Assembly (NCBI GenBank): GCA_964355675.1 | Contig: CAYHEC010000036.1 | Span: 1-29,981, forward strand | Length of the DNA: 29,981 nucleotides | Direction: 5' to 3' | Source of the DNA: CAMBDS01 sp964355675 | GTDB taxonomy: Bacteria; Electryoneota; AABM5-125-24; Hatepunaeales; Hatepunaeaceae | Part shown: positions 23,372 through 29,981 of the stretch, one piece after another | How the letters are laid out: each line of letters begins with the position of its first letter | Numbering within the stretch: the stretch's first letter is position 1 | The notes under the pieces: generated by a model | Databases searched by the model: none | Seen by the model: only the letters and a program-made list of their open reading frames with translations | Told to the model about the DNA's origin: nothing | Translations under genes and position numbers: made by a program

Positions 23372-24100
23372 GTGAAAGATCTTGTTAAGACCTATCAAGA
23401 TCGCAAGCGTGGAGTTGTCGAAGCAGTTCGCGGCATCAGTTTCGAGGCTTTTGAAGGCGAGATATTCGGACTGTTGGGTCCTAACGGCGCAGGCAAAACC
23501 ACCGCTTTACGCATGTTGGCGACGATTCTTAAGCCGTCATCAGGCACTGCGGTTCTCAGCGGCCGAGATGTTGTGAAGGACCCAGATGGCGCCCGTCGCC
23601 AATTTGGTTTTATGTCGGGCGATACAGGGCTCTACCAACGCCTCTCTGCAAGGGAGATGATCGCTTATTTCGGTCAATTGTACGGAATGAAGAAAGCCGA
23701 GATCGACGACCGCCTCGAATCGTTGAAGGTTCGACTCGATATGGGCTCTTTTTTTGAGCGGCGTTGCGGAAAACTCTCGACCGGTCAAAAACAAAAAGTA
23801 TCCATCGCCCGAACCGTCATCCACGATCCTCCCATCCTGATTCTTGACGAACCAACATCCGGGCTTGATGTTCTTGCCGCTCGAAACATCGTTTCTTTCA
23901 TTCGTTCCTCACGGGACGAGGGGAAGTGCGTCATTCTCTCGACCCATGACATGGGTGAAGCGAGCAGACTCTGCGACCGGGTCGGTATAATCCATAACGG
24001 GTTGTTGGCGACAGTCGGAACCAAGGATGAACTCTATAGTCGTTTCGATACCGATGACCTTGAGGCTGTCTTCCTCAAAGCAGTCGGTGAGACAATCTGA
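23372..24100 (+). CDS. ABC transporter ATP-binding protein, NatA-like
   Basis: 242-residue ABC ATPase. Walker A is GPNGAGKTT (about 35-43), signature LSTGQKQKVSIARTVIHDPP, Walker B LILDEPTSGLDVLA, and switch His in LSTHDMGEASRLCDR. LSTGQKQKVxIART and SGLDVLAAR are characteristic of the NatA group (sodium or drug exporters working with a NatB permease). Start GTG 23372 was chosen for the IEVKDLVKTY-like opening, but the ribosome binding site is weak and in-frame ATA/ATT codons precede it. The gene begins 33 nt after the GWxTD gene. No permease is present: the next gene is a TusA-like protein overlapping by one base, so the partner must be encoded elsewhere or the ATPase acts differently. Confidence 0.92.
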   Translation: MKDLVKTYQDRKRGVVEAVRGISFEAFEGEIFGLLGPNGAGKTTALRMLATILKPSSGTAVLSGRDVVKDPDGARRQFGFMSGDTGLYQRLSAREMIAYFGQLYGMKKAEIDDRLESLKVRLDMGSFFERRCGKLSTGQKQKVSIARTVIHDPPILILDEPTSGLDVLAARNIVSFIRSSRDEGKCVILSTHDMGEASRLCDRVGIIHNGLLATVGTKDELYSRFDTDDLEAVFLKAVGETI

Positions 24101-24351
24101 TGGATGTCAAACGGGTTGACCGTGTGGTGGATGCGTTTGGCCTTCTTTGCCCAATGCCGATTATTAAGGCAGGTGCTGAGCTTAAAAAAATGGAGAGTGG
24201 GCAGGTGGTTGAAGTAATCGCGACCGATCCGGGGGCGAGATCGGACTTGAAAGAGTGGTGTAAAGCCAATCGAAATACTTATATTGGAGATGAGCAAAAG
24301 GATCGCATCTACACCATCTGGATCGGGAAGGGGCAGATAGGGCGAGAGTAA
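24100..24351 (+). CDS. TusA-family sulfurtransferase / sulfur-carrier protein
   Basis: 83 residues with the TusA/SirA fold signature: VDAFGLLCPMPIIKAGAELKK, with the catalytic cysteine at residue 17 in CPMP (family CPxP), then VVEVIATDPGARSDLKEWCK. These proteins carry persulfide sulfur for tRNA thiolation, cofactor synthesis or sulfur metabolism. Start ATG 24100 shares its first base with the stop of the ABC ATPase, so the two are translationally coupled. An extra Cys lies in the EWCKANRN segment, also common in this family. Which sulfur pathway it serves cannot be told from the neighbours. Confidence 0.92.
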   Translation: MDVKRVDRVVDAFGLLCPMPIIKAGAELKKMESGQVVEVIATDPGARSDLKEWCKANRNTYIGDEQKDRIYTIWIGKGQIGRE

Positions 24352-24365
24352 AATTATCTATTGTC

Positions 24366-24462
24366 CAGTCCCTTAAATGGCTAAGGAGCCCCATTGTGCT
24401 TGGAGGGCGGGATTAATCCCGCCCTCCATGACAGATTAACTGCATAGTTAATTACGGGACTG
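24366..24462. repeat. Inverted-repeat element with a 26-bp perfect palindrome core
   Basis: Outer arms CAGTCCC (24366-24372) and GGGACTG (24456-24462) enclose a perfect 26-bp palindrome at 24402-24427 (GGAGGGCGGGATT plus its mirror). The overall plan, inverted ends around a self-complementary core, resembles the AGAGTTC elements, but the ends differ. It lies between the TusA and M28 genes and may also act as a terminator-like structure, though no T-run follows. Confidence 0.75.
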
Positions 24463-24545
24463 AACACCGGTACAAGAGTAGCCTTACTTTACCTGAATTT
24501 TTCATTTACAGCATTTAAAGTTTCAATAGATTGAAGACTCGCGAA

Positions 24546-26012
24546 ATGTTTCGATTTTCTTTTTTCCTGTACGCAGTGCTGACATTTGCATCTGACGGAA
24601 TAACAGCGCAAGCGTCAGGTCGAAGCGATCGTTTGAAGGGGAGCATTGATTTTCTCACTTCATCTGAACTGGCAGGCAGAGACGCGCCCGGCCCAAATGC
24701 TGACACCACAGCACGTTGGATTGAGCTTAAGCTCAAGGAGTTCGATCTGTTACCCGCCTTCGAAGGAACACATTTTCTACAGAGCGTACCCCTCCAACAG
24801 GCTAACCTCAATGCTCGCCGGACTTTAATCTCTATCAGTGGCTCTAAGGAGATATTCCTTTCAAATTACGGCGAGGAATTTTATATTTTCCCGCGCCTGC
24901 TTAGTCCAACGGATTTAGCGACCGATGTAATATACTGCGGATTTGGACTTTCGATACCCAATGGACGGAATGACTATCCTGTGGAAGTTAATGGTAAAAC
25001 AGCATTAGTTAAGGCAGGCAGTGACCTTCCACCTGCGCAGGCAGGTATGCGAGCCAATGCCGCGTTTAAAGCCGCGGCGGCGGAACGTGCTGGCGCAACC
25101 GGATTGGTAGTTGTTTACAGCGATTCAATCTGGCCTCCACCTGATCTTTCGGCTAAAATTGTCGCCGGGGCAAAGCCGCTAATCGATTTGCCCGGAGAAA
25201 AATCAGAATTTCCGATAGCTTACATTCATTTGCCGGGTATTTCCGACCTGGATTTGGGAACTTACTCGAAGATGAATTTGCGAACGACCTTCACAAATCC
25301 AGTTGAGAACCCTTCTGCCAATGTTGCCGCAAAATTTCCTGGGCTTAGGGATGAGTGGGTGATCGTAGGAGCCCATTACGATCATCTGGGCGAAGGTTTT
25401 CAAGGGGCGGATGATAACGCATCCGGTACGTCTGGACTTCTCGAATTGGCAGAACAATGGTCACAAAAGAGTCAGCAACTTCGCGGCGTGATCTTCGTTT
25501 GGTTTACTGCAGAGGAAGACGGTCTGCTCGGTTCGCAGTGGTTTGTCGATCATCTACCAGTTGAACGCGAAAAAGTGATTGCTATGATCAATCTCGATAT
25601 GATCGGCAGGGACGGGTTTGCCTCGATGCGTGACGCGATGAAACCGGACGCGAAACCTGATTCAAGTTTTGCCGCGGCATACTTTTCAGGTAGTTCACCG
25701 GCTCTTCAGAATGTAATTCGAGCGGCGACTGCTGGCAGTGAACTGGGAGTCCTTGTCGAACCGGTTAACTCATTTCGCCATTTTGGCGATGCCGGACCTT
25801 TTCATGCCGCGAAAATTCCGACTATGCACATTTTCAGTGGTTTTCATGCCGATTATCATACAACGACTGACACCCCTGAAAAAATTGATTATAATAAGCT
25901 TGAACGCATGATAGATCTTACTGGCCGAATTCTGGAGAATCTTATTGAGGCTCCTGATCGTCCGGGGTTTGATCCATCGATAAAGGTCGAAGGTGGGGGA
26001 ATGGGATATTAG
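24546..26012 (+). CDS. Secreted M28-family zinc aminopeptidase
   Basis: About 488 residues from ATG 24546 (an in-frame TTG at 24531 would add five). The signal peptide is FRFSFFLYAVLTFASDGITA. A PA-type insert (about residues 120-230, VEVNGKTALVKAGSD ... GATGLVVVYSD) precedes the catalytic core. The two-zinc ligand set of M28 peptidases is complete: His in GAHYDHLG, Asp in GADDNASGTSG, Glu-Glu in TAEEDGLLGS, Asp in NLDMIGRDG and His in FHADYHTTTD. It probably trims amino acids or dipeptides from peptides outside the cytoplasm. No type IX tail is present, so it may be periplasmic. The ribosome binding site is weak for both starts. Confidence 0.92.
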   Translation: MFRFSFFLYAVLTFASDGITAQASGRSDRLKGSIDFLTSSELAGRDAPGPNADTTARWIELKLKEFDLLPAFEGTHFLQSVPLQQANLNARRTLISISGSKEIFLSNYGEEFYIFPRLLSPTDLATDVIYCGFGLSIPNGRNDYPVEVNGKTALVKAGSDLPPAQAGMRANAAFKAAAAERAGATGLVVVYSDSIWPPPDLSAKIVAGAKPLIDLPGEKSEFPIAYIHLPGISDLDLGTYSKMNLRTTFTNPVENPSANVAAKFPGLRDEWVIVGAHYDHLGEGFQGADDNASGTSGLLELAEQWSQKSQQLRGVIFVWFTAEEDGLLGSQWFVDHLPVEREKVIAMINLDMIGRDGFASMRDAMKPDAKPDSSFAAAYFSGSSPALQNVIRAATAGSELGVLVEPVNSFRHFGDAGPFHAAKIPTMHIFSGFHADYHTTTDTPEKIDYNKLERMIDLTGRILENLIEAPDRPGFDPSIKVEGGGMGY

Positions 26013-26048
26013 TGCAAGTCGTTATATTGTAACTGCTTAATTCCACTC

Positions 26049-26070
26049 AGCAAAGCTGTGTGGGCTACAC
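26049..26070 (-). repeat. Single copy of the GTGTAGCCCGCACAGC repeat
   Basis: The reverse complement matches 1570-1591 except for one base (GTGTAGCCCACACAGC here). It lies between the M28 and beta-helix genes, without a nearby inverted partner. A 12-13 base fragment of the same sequence (CGGGCTACACGC) is at about 27927. Confidence 0.75.
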
Positions 26071-26121
26071 AAATTTGAGTTTAAGCGCATCGTATTACCT
26101 TTAAAGGCTTAAGGAGGAGAC

Positions 26122-27846
26122 ATGAACTGGCGACTAATTAGTACCGCCCTCTTGGGGCTGACAATTGGAGCACTATCCAAACCGGCGTTAGGCGAAACCC
26201 GAATAGAAGCCGGACCGGTTTCTGGATTATGGACGGCAAATGCATCGCCCTATACGGTCACCGGGAATATCACACTTGCAAACAACGATACCTTGCGCAT
26301 CGAGCCAGGAGTAATTGTGGTGTTTCAGGGTAATTTCCGTTTCACCATCAGTGGTCGAATGATGGCCGAAGGCACAGAGAGCGACTCCATTTTCATTTAT
26401 GGAGGCGGACAGCGAGGTTCGTGGCGCGGATTGTTCTTTACAGGACCAGGCGCTGATCGTAGTCATGTAAGCTATTGCGGCATTCGTTTCGCGTATCAGG
26501 GAATCAACCTTGATGATGCCGATCCCCAAATCGATCATTCAACGATCAGTCTTTGTTCGGATGCAGGAATCACTTTTAATCGCTCGCTTTCGAAAGTATT
26601 GTATTGCAATATCGGTATGATCAGCGGGTCGGGGATGAAAATCGGTGGTTCGAGTCGTCCAAATGTGCGTTATTGCACGGTTTCCAACTGTGGCAATAAC
26701 GGTCTCTTTGTCAATGAATCGTCGAATCCTGTCCTTGATCATAACACAATCGACGGGGTCAGCGACAATGGGATTCACCTCTCTTCCGCGGCTCCTTGTT
26801 CGGTAGTTTTCAACAAGATCCTCCGATCAGGTGTCCGCGGTATTTCGGTCTCGGAATCGAATGGTGCGTTTGTAGCGCGAAATGTAATCGACGGTTCTAA
26901 TGGCCCGGGAGTTTTCCTGTACAGCTCTGCCAATGTGCAGTTTATAAACAACACCATCCTTAACAGTGGTGTTCATGGGATTCAGGTTTCGCTCCGCGTC
27001 TCAGGGACTATCGGAAACAACATATGCGAGAACAGTCAGTTGTACGGACTCATCGTACAGGGCTCCAACCCCACTTGCGATTACAACGATCTTTACAGCA
27101 ACGGCGACGGCGACTACAGCGGCATCCAAGCCGGAGCCCACGACATGCATATCCCAAGCAGTCTCGATGGGAACTACAATCCGCGAGAAGGGAATGGTTT
27201 GATCAATGCTGGCGATCCCTACCTGCCACCCGATCCAGACGGAACCCGCGCCGATATCGGGGCTGGATTCTTTAATCAGAACCATCCGCCAGAAATCCGG
27301 TCTTTCAGACCCAATTGGCTAGCAGACACGACTGTGCGAGGAGATACTGCCTACGAATTCTCTGCCGAAGTTGTCGATCCCGACCGCCACTTCCTGATAT
27401 ATAAGTGGTTCGTCAATGACACCGAAGAATGGCGTAATGTATCATTTCGCCGTAACTTCAACCGTGATGGCGAATATACAATCCGACTTCTTGTCGATGA
27501 CCGATACTATTTGGGGCAGACCGAACATATCTGGCACTTTTTCGTGGATGGTTCTGCAGTAGCCCCTGAAGGCTCACTGCCCGAAGGCTATTTTCTTTCT
27601 GAAGCTTATCCCAATCCTTTCAATGGGGTTCTTCATCTCCGGATGACGGTTCCAATTCGTGAAGATTGTAAAATCGATTTGCTTGATTTAAGTGGCCGAC
27701 ACCTACAAACGGTTTTTGCCGGTGGACTCGAAGCCGGCGATCACCAGATCTCATTCGATGCCGGCAATCTTCCATCAGGGGAATACTTGATCCGGGCAGA
27801 AATTGGTAGATACAGTCTCATCAGGCGAACGGTCTTGATGAAGTAA
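26122..27846 (+). CDS. Secreted right-handed beta-helix protein with type IX sorting tail
   Basis: 574 residues. The ATG follows AAGGAGG (26111-26117), the best ribosome binding site in the window. The signal peptide ends near KPALGE (residue ~24). Residues ~45-340 form a parallel beta-helix of the pectate-lyase/NosD type, with repeated NTI/NxI turns (LDHNTIDGVSDNGIHLSS, VARNVIDGSNGPGVFLYS, FINNTILNSGVHGIQVS). A PKD/Ig-like segment follows (about 380-470). The C-terminal ~85 residues are a sorting domain starting LSEAYPNPFNGVLHL and ending RRTVLMK. It probably binds or degrades a polysaccharide or acts as an adhesin; no catalytic site could be assigned. Confidence 0.9.
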   Translation: MNWRLISTALLGLTIGALSKPALGETRIEAGPVSGLWTANASPYTVTGNITLANNDTLRIEPGVIVVFQGNFRFTISGRMMAEGTESDSIFIYGGGQRGSWRGLFFTGPGADRSHVSYCGIRFAYQGINLDDADPQIDHSTISLCSDAGITFNRSLSKVLYCNIGMISGSGMKIGGSSRPNVRYCTVSNCGNNGLFVNESSNPVLDHNTIDGVSDNGIHLSSAAPCSVVFNKILRSGVRGISVSESNGAFVARNVIDGSNGPGVFLYSSANVQFINNTILNSGVHGIQVSLRVSGTIGNNICENSQLYGLIVQGSNPTCDYNDLYSNGDGDYSGIQAGAHDMHIPSSLDGNYNPREGNGLINAGDPYLPPDPDGTRADIGAGFFNQNHPPEIRSFRPNWLADTTVRGDTAYEFSAEVVDPDRHFLIYKWFVNDTEEWRNVSFRRNFNRDGEYTIRLLVDDRYYLGQTEHIWHFFVDGSAVAPEGSLPEGYFLSEAYPNPFNGVLHLRMTVPIREDCKIDLLDLSGRHLQTVFAGGLEAGDHQISFDAGNLPSGEYLIRAEIGRYSLIRRTVLMK

Positions 27847-27878
27847 GAACACTATTCGGAGTGCATATCATTGTTGCG

Positions 27879-27909
27879 TTGGAGAGCGGCTTTTCAAGCC
27901 GCTCTCCAA
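27879..27909. repeat. 14-bp-stem hairpin after the beta-helix gene
   Basis: TTGGAGAGCGGCTT (27879-27892), loop TTC, and the exact complement (27896-27909). It is followed by GTACTACC rather than a T-run, so it fits the dispersed hairpin family better than a classic terminator. It may still end the upstream transcript. Confidence 0.75.
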
Positions 27910-28003
27910 GTACTACCATAACAGGACGGGCTACACGCGACATTGTATCCACCTCGACAACACAAAAGAAACCATTCTGATAAAAAAACGCGACCTTTCC
28001 GGC

Positions 28004-28621
28004 TTGCGACTCGACAATCTCGCTCGTCTTTCAGCAACGCTGGTTCATGGAGATGAAAACGGAGTCCGAGAAGCGCTTCATCGCTCCCTTGACGTTGGGA
28101 TACCGGTTGAAGCCCTTCGCGAGGTAGTGTTTACTTCCTACCTTTTCGATGGTTACCCCACGGCACTGGAAGGTTTCCGTCAGCTTGTCCTGGTTGCTGG
28201 CGAGCCGATTCCACCTCCAATGGACGTCGATTACAACTCCGCTTCTATTGCTTTGTGGCGGGATCGGGGTGAACGACTATGCCGGACCATATATGGCGCG
28301 CAGTATGATAAACTGACTGACATGGTACAACAATTTGCGCCGGAACTGGCAGACGCAATGCTTGTCGAAGGGTATGGGAAGGTGCTTTCACGAGACAATC
28401 TGGATCCCAAAGTTCGGGAGCTGGTTGTTGTGGCTATCCTTGCGGCGAAAAACCGCCCCAGGCAACTCCTTAGCCATTGCCTCGGCGCTCTCAGGCTTGG
28501 CGCGACCGAGAAGGAACTTCGTCGAGTTCTGGCGGCTTCAGCCGAGGACTCTCCTCCGGAATGTAAAGCGAGAGCTGAGCTCGTTCTCGACGACGCAATC
28601 CGCCGATTTGTCAAGCCATAA
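28004..28621 (+). CDS. Carboxymuconolactone decarboxylase-family protein
   Basis: 205 residues with two segments of CMD type: residues ~20-65 (VREALHRSLDVGIPVEAL ... YPTALEGFRQLVLV) and ~130-185 (VRELVVVAILAAKNRPRQLL, SHCLGALRLGATEKELRRVL). A single Cys precedes the conserved GALRLGATxxEL block, not the CxxC pair of AhpD peroxidases, so enzymatic activity is uncertain. The start is unclear: TTG 28004 is the first usual start codon, but the same frame is open upstream and CTG 27977 (IKKRDLSGL) would add nine residues. No strong ribosome binding site was seen. The family covers decarboxylases, peroxidase partners and proteins of unknown role. Confidence 0.8.
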   Translation: MRLDNLARLSATLVHGDENGVREALHRSLDVGIPVEALREVVFTSYLFDGYPTALEGFRQLVLVAGEPIPPPMDVDYNSASIALWRDRGERLCRTIYGAQYDKLTDMVQQFAPELADAMLVEGYGKVLSRDNLDPKVRELVVVAILAAKNRPRQLLSHCLGALRLGATEKELRRVLAASAEDSPPECKARAELVLDDAIRRFVKP

Positions 28622-28654
28622 CGGCAGATAACATGCCATATTGACAGTAACCCC

Positions 28655-28682
28655 CCCCTATGAAACATGAGTTTCATAGGGG
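28655..28682 (+). terminator. Strong hairpin after the CMD-family gene, probable terminator
   Basis: CCCCTATGAAAC (28655-28666), loop ATGA, GTTTCATAGGGG (28671-28682), a 12-bp perfect stem, followed by ATTTATTTT. It lies 33 bp after the stop of the upstream gene, consistent with intrinsic termination. Confidence 0.65.
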
Positions 28683-28729
28683 ATTTATTTTGGCATTAAG
28701 TTTGCTTTATCTGATTTTGAGTTCCGTAC

Positions 28730-28748
28730 AACAGGCGTCTCCGCCTGT
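28730..28748 (-). repeat. Hairpin of the GTAC-tailed family, reversed
   Basis: AACAGGCG (28730-28737), loop TCT, CGCCTGTT (28741-28748). GTAC precedes it at 28726-28729, i.e. it follows the hairpin on the minus strand. It directly abuts the AGAGTTC end of the next element at 28749. Confidence 0.7.
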
Positions 28749-28893
28749 TAGAGTTCTTTGAAATATTCGATAGAATGCCAAAAGTGTCCAGGCGGACGCC
28801 CTCGTCCGCCGAACATTCAAGCACAAAATAAGCGCGGACGAGGGCGTCCGCGTGGACAAGTCAGCGCAAATTTTGAATATTTCAATGAACTCT
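28749..28893. repeat. 145-bp MITE-like element with AGAGTTC ends and different inner sequence
   Basis: The left end AGAGTTCTTTGAAATATTC (28749-28767) pairs with 28875-28893 at 18 of 19 positions. The inner inverted repeat 28784-28808 / 28833-28857 matches at 24 of 25, and each arm is a hairpin (GGCGGACGCCCTCGTCCGCC; GCGGACGAGGGCGTCCGC). The plan matches 21784-21948 although the inner sequence is unrelated. GTT flanks both ends, a possible but weak 3-bp target duplication. Confidence 0.8.
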
Positions 28894-28907
28894 GTTAATC
28901 TTTAGTT

Positions 28908-28932
28908 GACAGACGAGAACGTCTGTCGTACC
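28908..28932 (+). repeat. Hairpin with GTACC tail upstream of arsM
   Basis: GACAGACG (28908-28915), loop AGAA, CGTCTGTC (28920-28927), then GTACC (28928-28932). Same architecture as units A-D at 8171-8316, with a different stem. Confidence 0.75.
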
Positions 28933-28973
28933 GTAACAACAACAATTTAGAAATTCAATAAAGAGCTAAACTG

Positions 28974-29780
28974 ATGGAAACCGTAGAGAGTAACATCAAA
29001 AACAACGTACGACAGCACTATGCCCGCGCCGCAACAGGCCCAACCACTTCGGGTTGTGGATGCAAGTCGTCGGAGTCATCGTGTTGCGGGCCATCTAACG
29101 GGAAAGAAGAGGAATCGATTTCGTTGATGATGGGTTACTCCAAAGCTGAAATCGAAGTTTTGCCACAAGGAGCTGATCTTGGGCTCGGCTGTGGCAACCC
29201 CGGCGCGATTGCGGGTTTACAGTCAGGGGAGACTGTGCTCGATCTCGGCAGTGGCGCTGGTATCGATTGTTTCCTCGCCGCTCGCAAAGTCGGCGCAACG
29301 GGCAGGGTGATCGGCTTCGACATGACGCCTGAAATGATTTTTAAGGCTCGTAACAACGCTTCGAAAGTCGGTTTAACCAATGTCGAGTTTCGCCTCGGTG
29401 AAATCGAGCGACTACCCATTGAATCCGGTGTCGGTGACGTTATCATCTCAAATTGTGTGATCAATCTTTCACCAGACAAACCGGCGGTATTCCGCGAAGC
29501 ATATCGTGTTCTGAAGCCCGGTGGCAGATTGGCCATCGCCGATGTTGTAGCGACCCAAGCCGTACCGGAGAACATCCGTGCTGATGCTGGTCTTTGGTCA
29601 AGCTGTGCGGGAGGGGCGCTGGAAATCGATGAGTTACGGTCGCTTCTGAAGGAGGTTGGATTCGCTCAAATTCGCATTCAGCCTATCTTGGAAAGCCGGG
29701 AACTCGTCAAAGAATGGACAGATAATGCCGAAATCGCTGACTATTTTGTGTCGGCAAATATCGAAGCAGTAAAGGAGTAA
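28974..29780 (+). CDS. arsM: Arsenite methyltransferase ArsM
   Basis: SAM-dependent methylation of As(III), 268 residues. The N-terminal NVRQHYARAA and the Cys-rich segment SGCGCKSSESSCCGPS precede MGYSKAEIEVLPQGADLGLGCGNP, the ArsM hallmark with a conserved arsenite-binding Cys. The SAM site is VLDLGSGAGIDCFLAARKVG. SNCVINLSPDK carries the second conserved Cys, and WSSCAGGALE the third. VLKPGGRLAIADVV follows as in class I methyltransferases. The three-Cys As(III) site appears complete. Start ATG 28974 has a weak ribosome binding site (AAAGAGCTAAACTG). No arsR, arsB or arsC is adjacent; a short ORF with a strong ribosome binding site follows by 4 nt. Confidence 0.94.
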   Translation: METVESNIKNNVRQHYARAATGPTTSGCGCKSSESSCCGPSNGKEEESISLMMGYSKAEIEVLPQGADLGLGCGNPGAIAGLQSGETVLDLGSGAGIDCFLAARKVGATGRVIGFDMTPEMIFKARNNASKVGLTNVEFRLGEIERLPIESGVGDVIISNCVINLSPDKPAVFREAYRVLKPGGRLAIADVVATQAVPENIRADAGLWSSCAGGALEIDELRSLLKEVGFAQIRIQPILESRELVKEWTDNAEIADYFVSANIEAVKE

Positions 29781-29784
29781 TCAA

Positions 29785-29874
29785 ATGGTGATCTTTAATC
29801 CGGAAATGTTTCTGGGGAATCCTTACGCCGCAGACGATCAAAGGATTCAACTGCCTTATGCGCAGATTGTTTAG
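29785..29874 (+). CDS. 29-codon ORF with strong ribosome binding site, possibly a truncated gene
   Basis: The ATG at 29785 follows AAGGAG (29771-29776) with an 8-nt spacer, the sort of site expected for a true gene coupled to arsM. The encoded peptide begins MVIFNPEMFLGNPYAADDQR and ends YAQIV before TAG (29872-29874). Ten bases later the dispersed repeat starts (GGAGGGCGGACTTTC, 29886 on). I recognise no family. It may be a genuine small protein, or the 5' remnant of a longer gene whose continuation was lost when repeats inserted. Confidence 0.5.
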   Translation: MVIFNPEMFLGNPYAADDQRIQLPYAQIV

Positions 29875-29884
29875 AAGCAGTTCC

Positions 29885-29981
29885 TGGAGGGCGGACTTTC
29901 AGAGTTCGTTGATTTATTCGCTTGGTACGCCAATTCGGACAAGATTCTCTTGGAGGGGGGGCTTCAGCCCGCCCTTGTTTG
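29885..29981 (+). repeat. Partial AGAGTTC-type element, cut by window end
   Basis: 29891-29981 match 21774-21864 at 89 of 91 positions without gaps, including the terminal repeat (29901-29920) and the first inner hairpin arm. The window ends inside the element. 29885-29935 also match the complement of bases 1-51. Confidence 0.9.

Larger units (their letters stand above)
28622..28973. other. 352-bp gene-free stretch packed with hairpins before arsM
   Basis: Contains, in order, a terminator-like hairpin (28655-28682), a hairpin (28730-28748) abutting a MITE-like element (28749-28893), and a hairpin with GTACC tail (28908-28932). The last 40 bp are A+T-rich (AACAACAACAATTTAG) and lead into arsM. 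No arsR-type operator was recognised. Confidence 0.65.

Noticed and set aside
25031..25046. ACCTGC-GCAG-GCAGGT hairpin inside the M28 peptidase gene as a second repeat-in-gene case
   Set aside because: Short, single copy in the window and no length excess can be judged without an alignment; codons for PPAQAG are plausible native sequence.
28746..28896. 3-bp target-site duplication GTT around the 28749-28893 element
   Set aside because: A 3-base match has high chance probability, and the 21784 element shows no such duplication.

Overview
The window looks like chromosomal DNA of an uncultured bacterium from the Fibrobacterota-Chlorobiota-Bacteroidota (FCB) neighbourhood. Two large secreted proteins end in the NYPNPFN/AYPNPFN sorting-tail motif linked to type IX secretion. 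A GWxTD-domain protein is also present, and the secreted proteins include LVIVD-repeat and beta-helix types. Base composition is about half G+C by eye. Genes are tightly packed with many 1-4 nt stop/start overlaps. The phylum cannot be fixed from this sequence alone. The first ~51 and last ~91 bases are copies of one repeat in opposite orientation, so the window may be a whole contig that broke in that repeat.

Layout. 206-6050: a phosphate-acquisition block, all on +: an OprP/OprO-type porin, then pstS-pstC-pstA-pstB-phoU. A possible 11-bp-phased Pho-box-like element lies upstream, and a long inverted repeat lies between the porin and pstS. 6450-7922: a minus-strand island with an A+T-rich lipoprotein and a BrnT-type toxin/antitoxin pair. 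7923-8553: no gene, but a mosaic of different hairpins. 8554-15764: a dense housekeeping run purC-psd-pssA-purS-purQ-tatC-tatA-gatA-gatB, joining purine synthesis, phosphatidylethanolamine synthesis, Tat export and tRNA-dependent amidation. 15904-18057: a secreted LVIVD-repeat protein. 18143-21688: the SMC condensin ATPase. 21989-24351: GWxTD protein, NatA-like ABC ATPase and TusA-like sulfur carrier. 24546-27846: secreted M28 peptidase and secreted beta-helix protein. 28004-29874: carboxymuconolactone-decarboxylase-family protein, arsenite methyltransferase ArsM and a 29-codon ORF with a strong ribosome binding site.

The most unusual content is the dispersed repeats. (1) Short hairpins have unrelated stems but a recurring trailing GTACC/CTACC; five lie in series at 8171-8316. 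(2) MITE-like elements have AGAGTTC-type terminal inverted repeats around an inner inverted repeat whose arms are hairpins themselves. Two complete ones, with unrelated inner sequences, are at 21784-21948 and 28749-28893, and partial copies sit at both window ends. (3) A 39-bp palindromic unit is duplicated in tandem, in frame, inside gatB, adding 26 residues to a conserved enzyme. (4) The palindrome GTCACGTGAC forms a 16-bp inverted repeat over the gatA start and recurs before the GWxTD gene. (5) A GTGTAGCCCGCACAGC family is paired between the porin and pstS and recurs near 26049. No transposase, RAYT, integrase, CRISPR array, rRNA or tRNA was seen.
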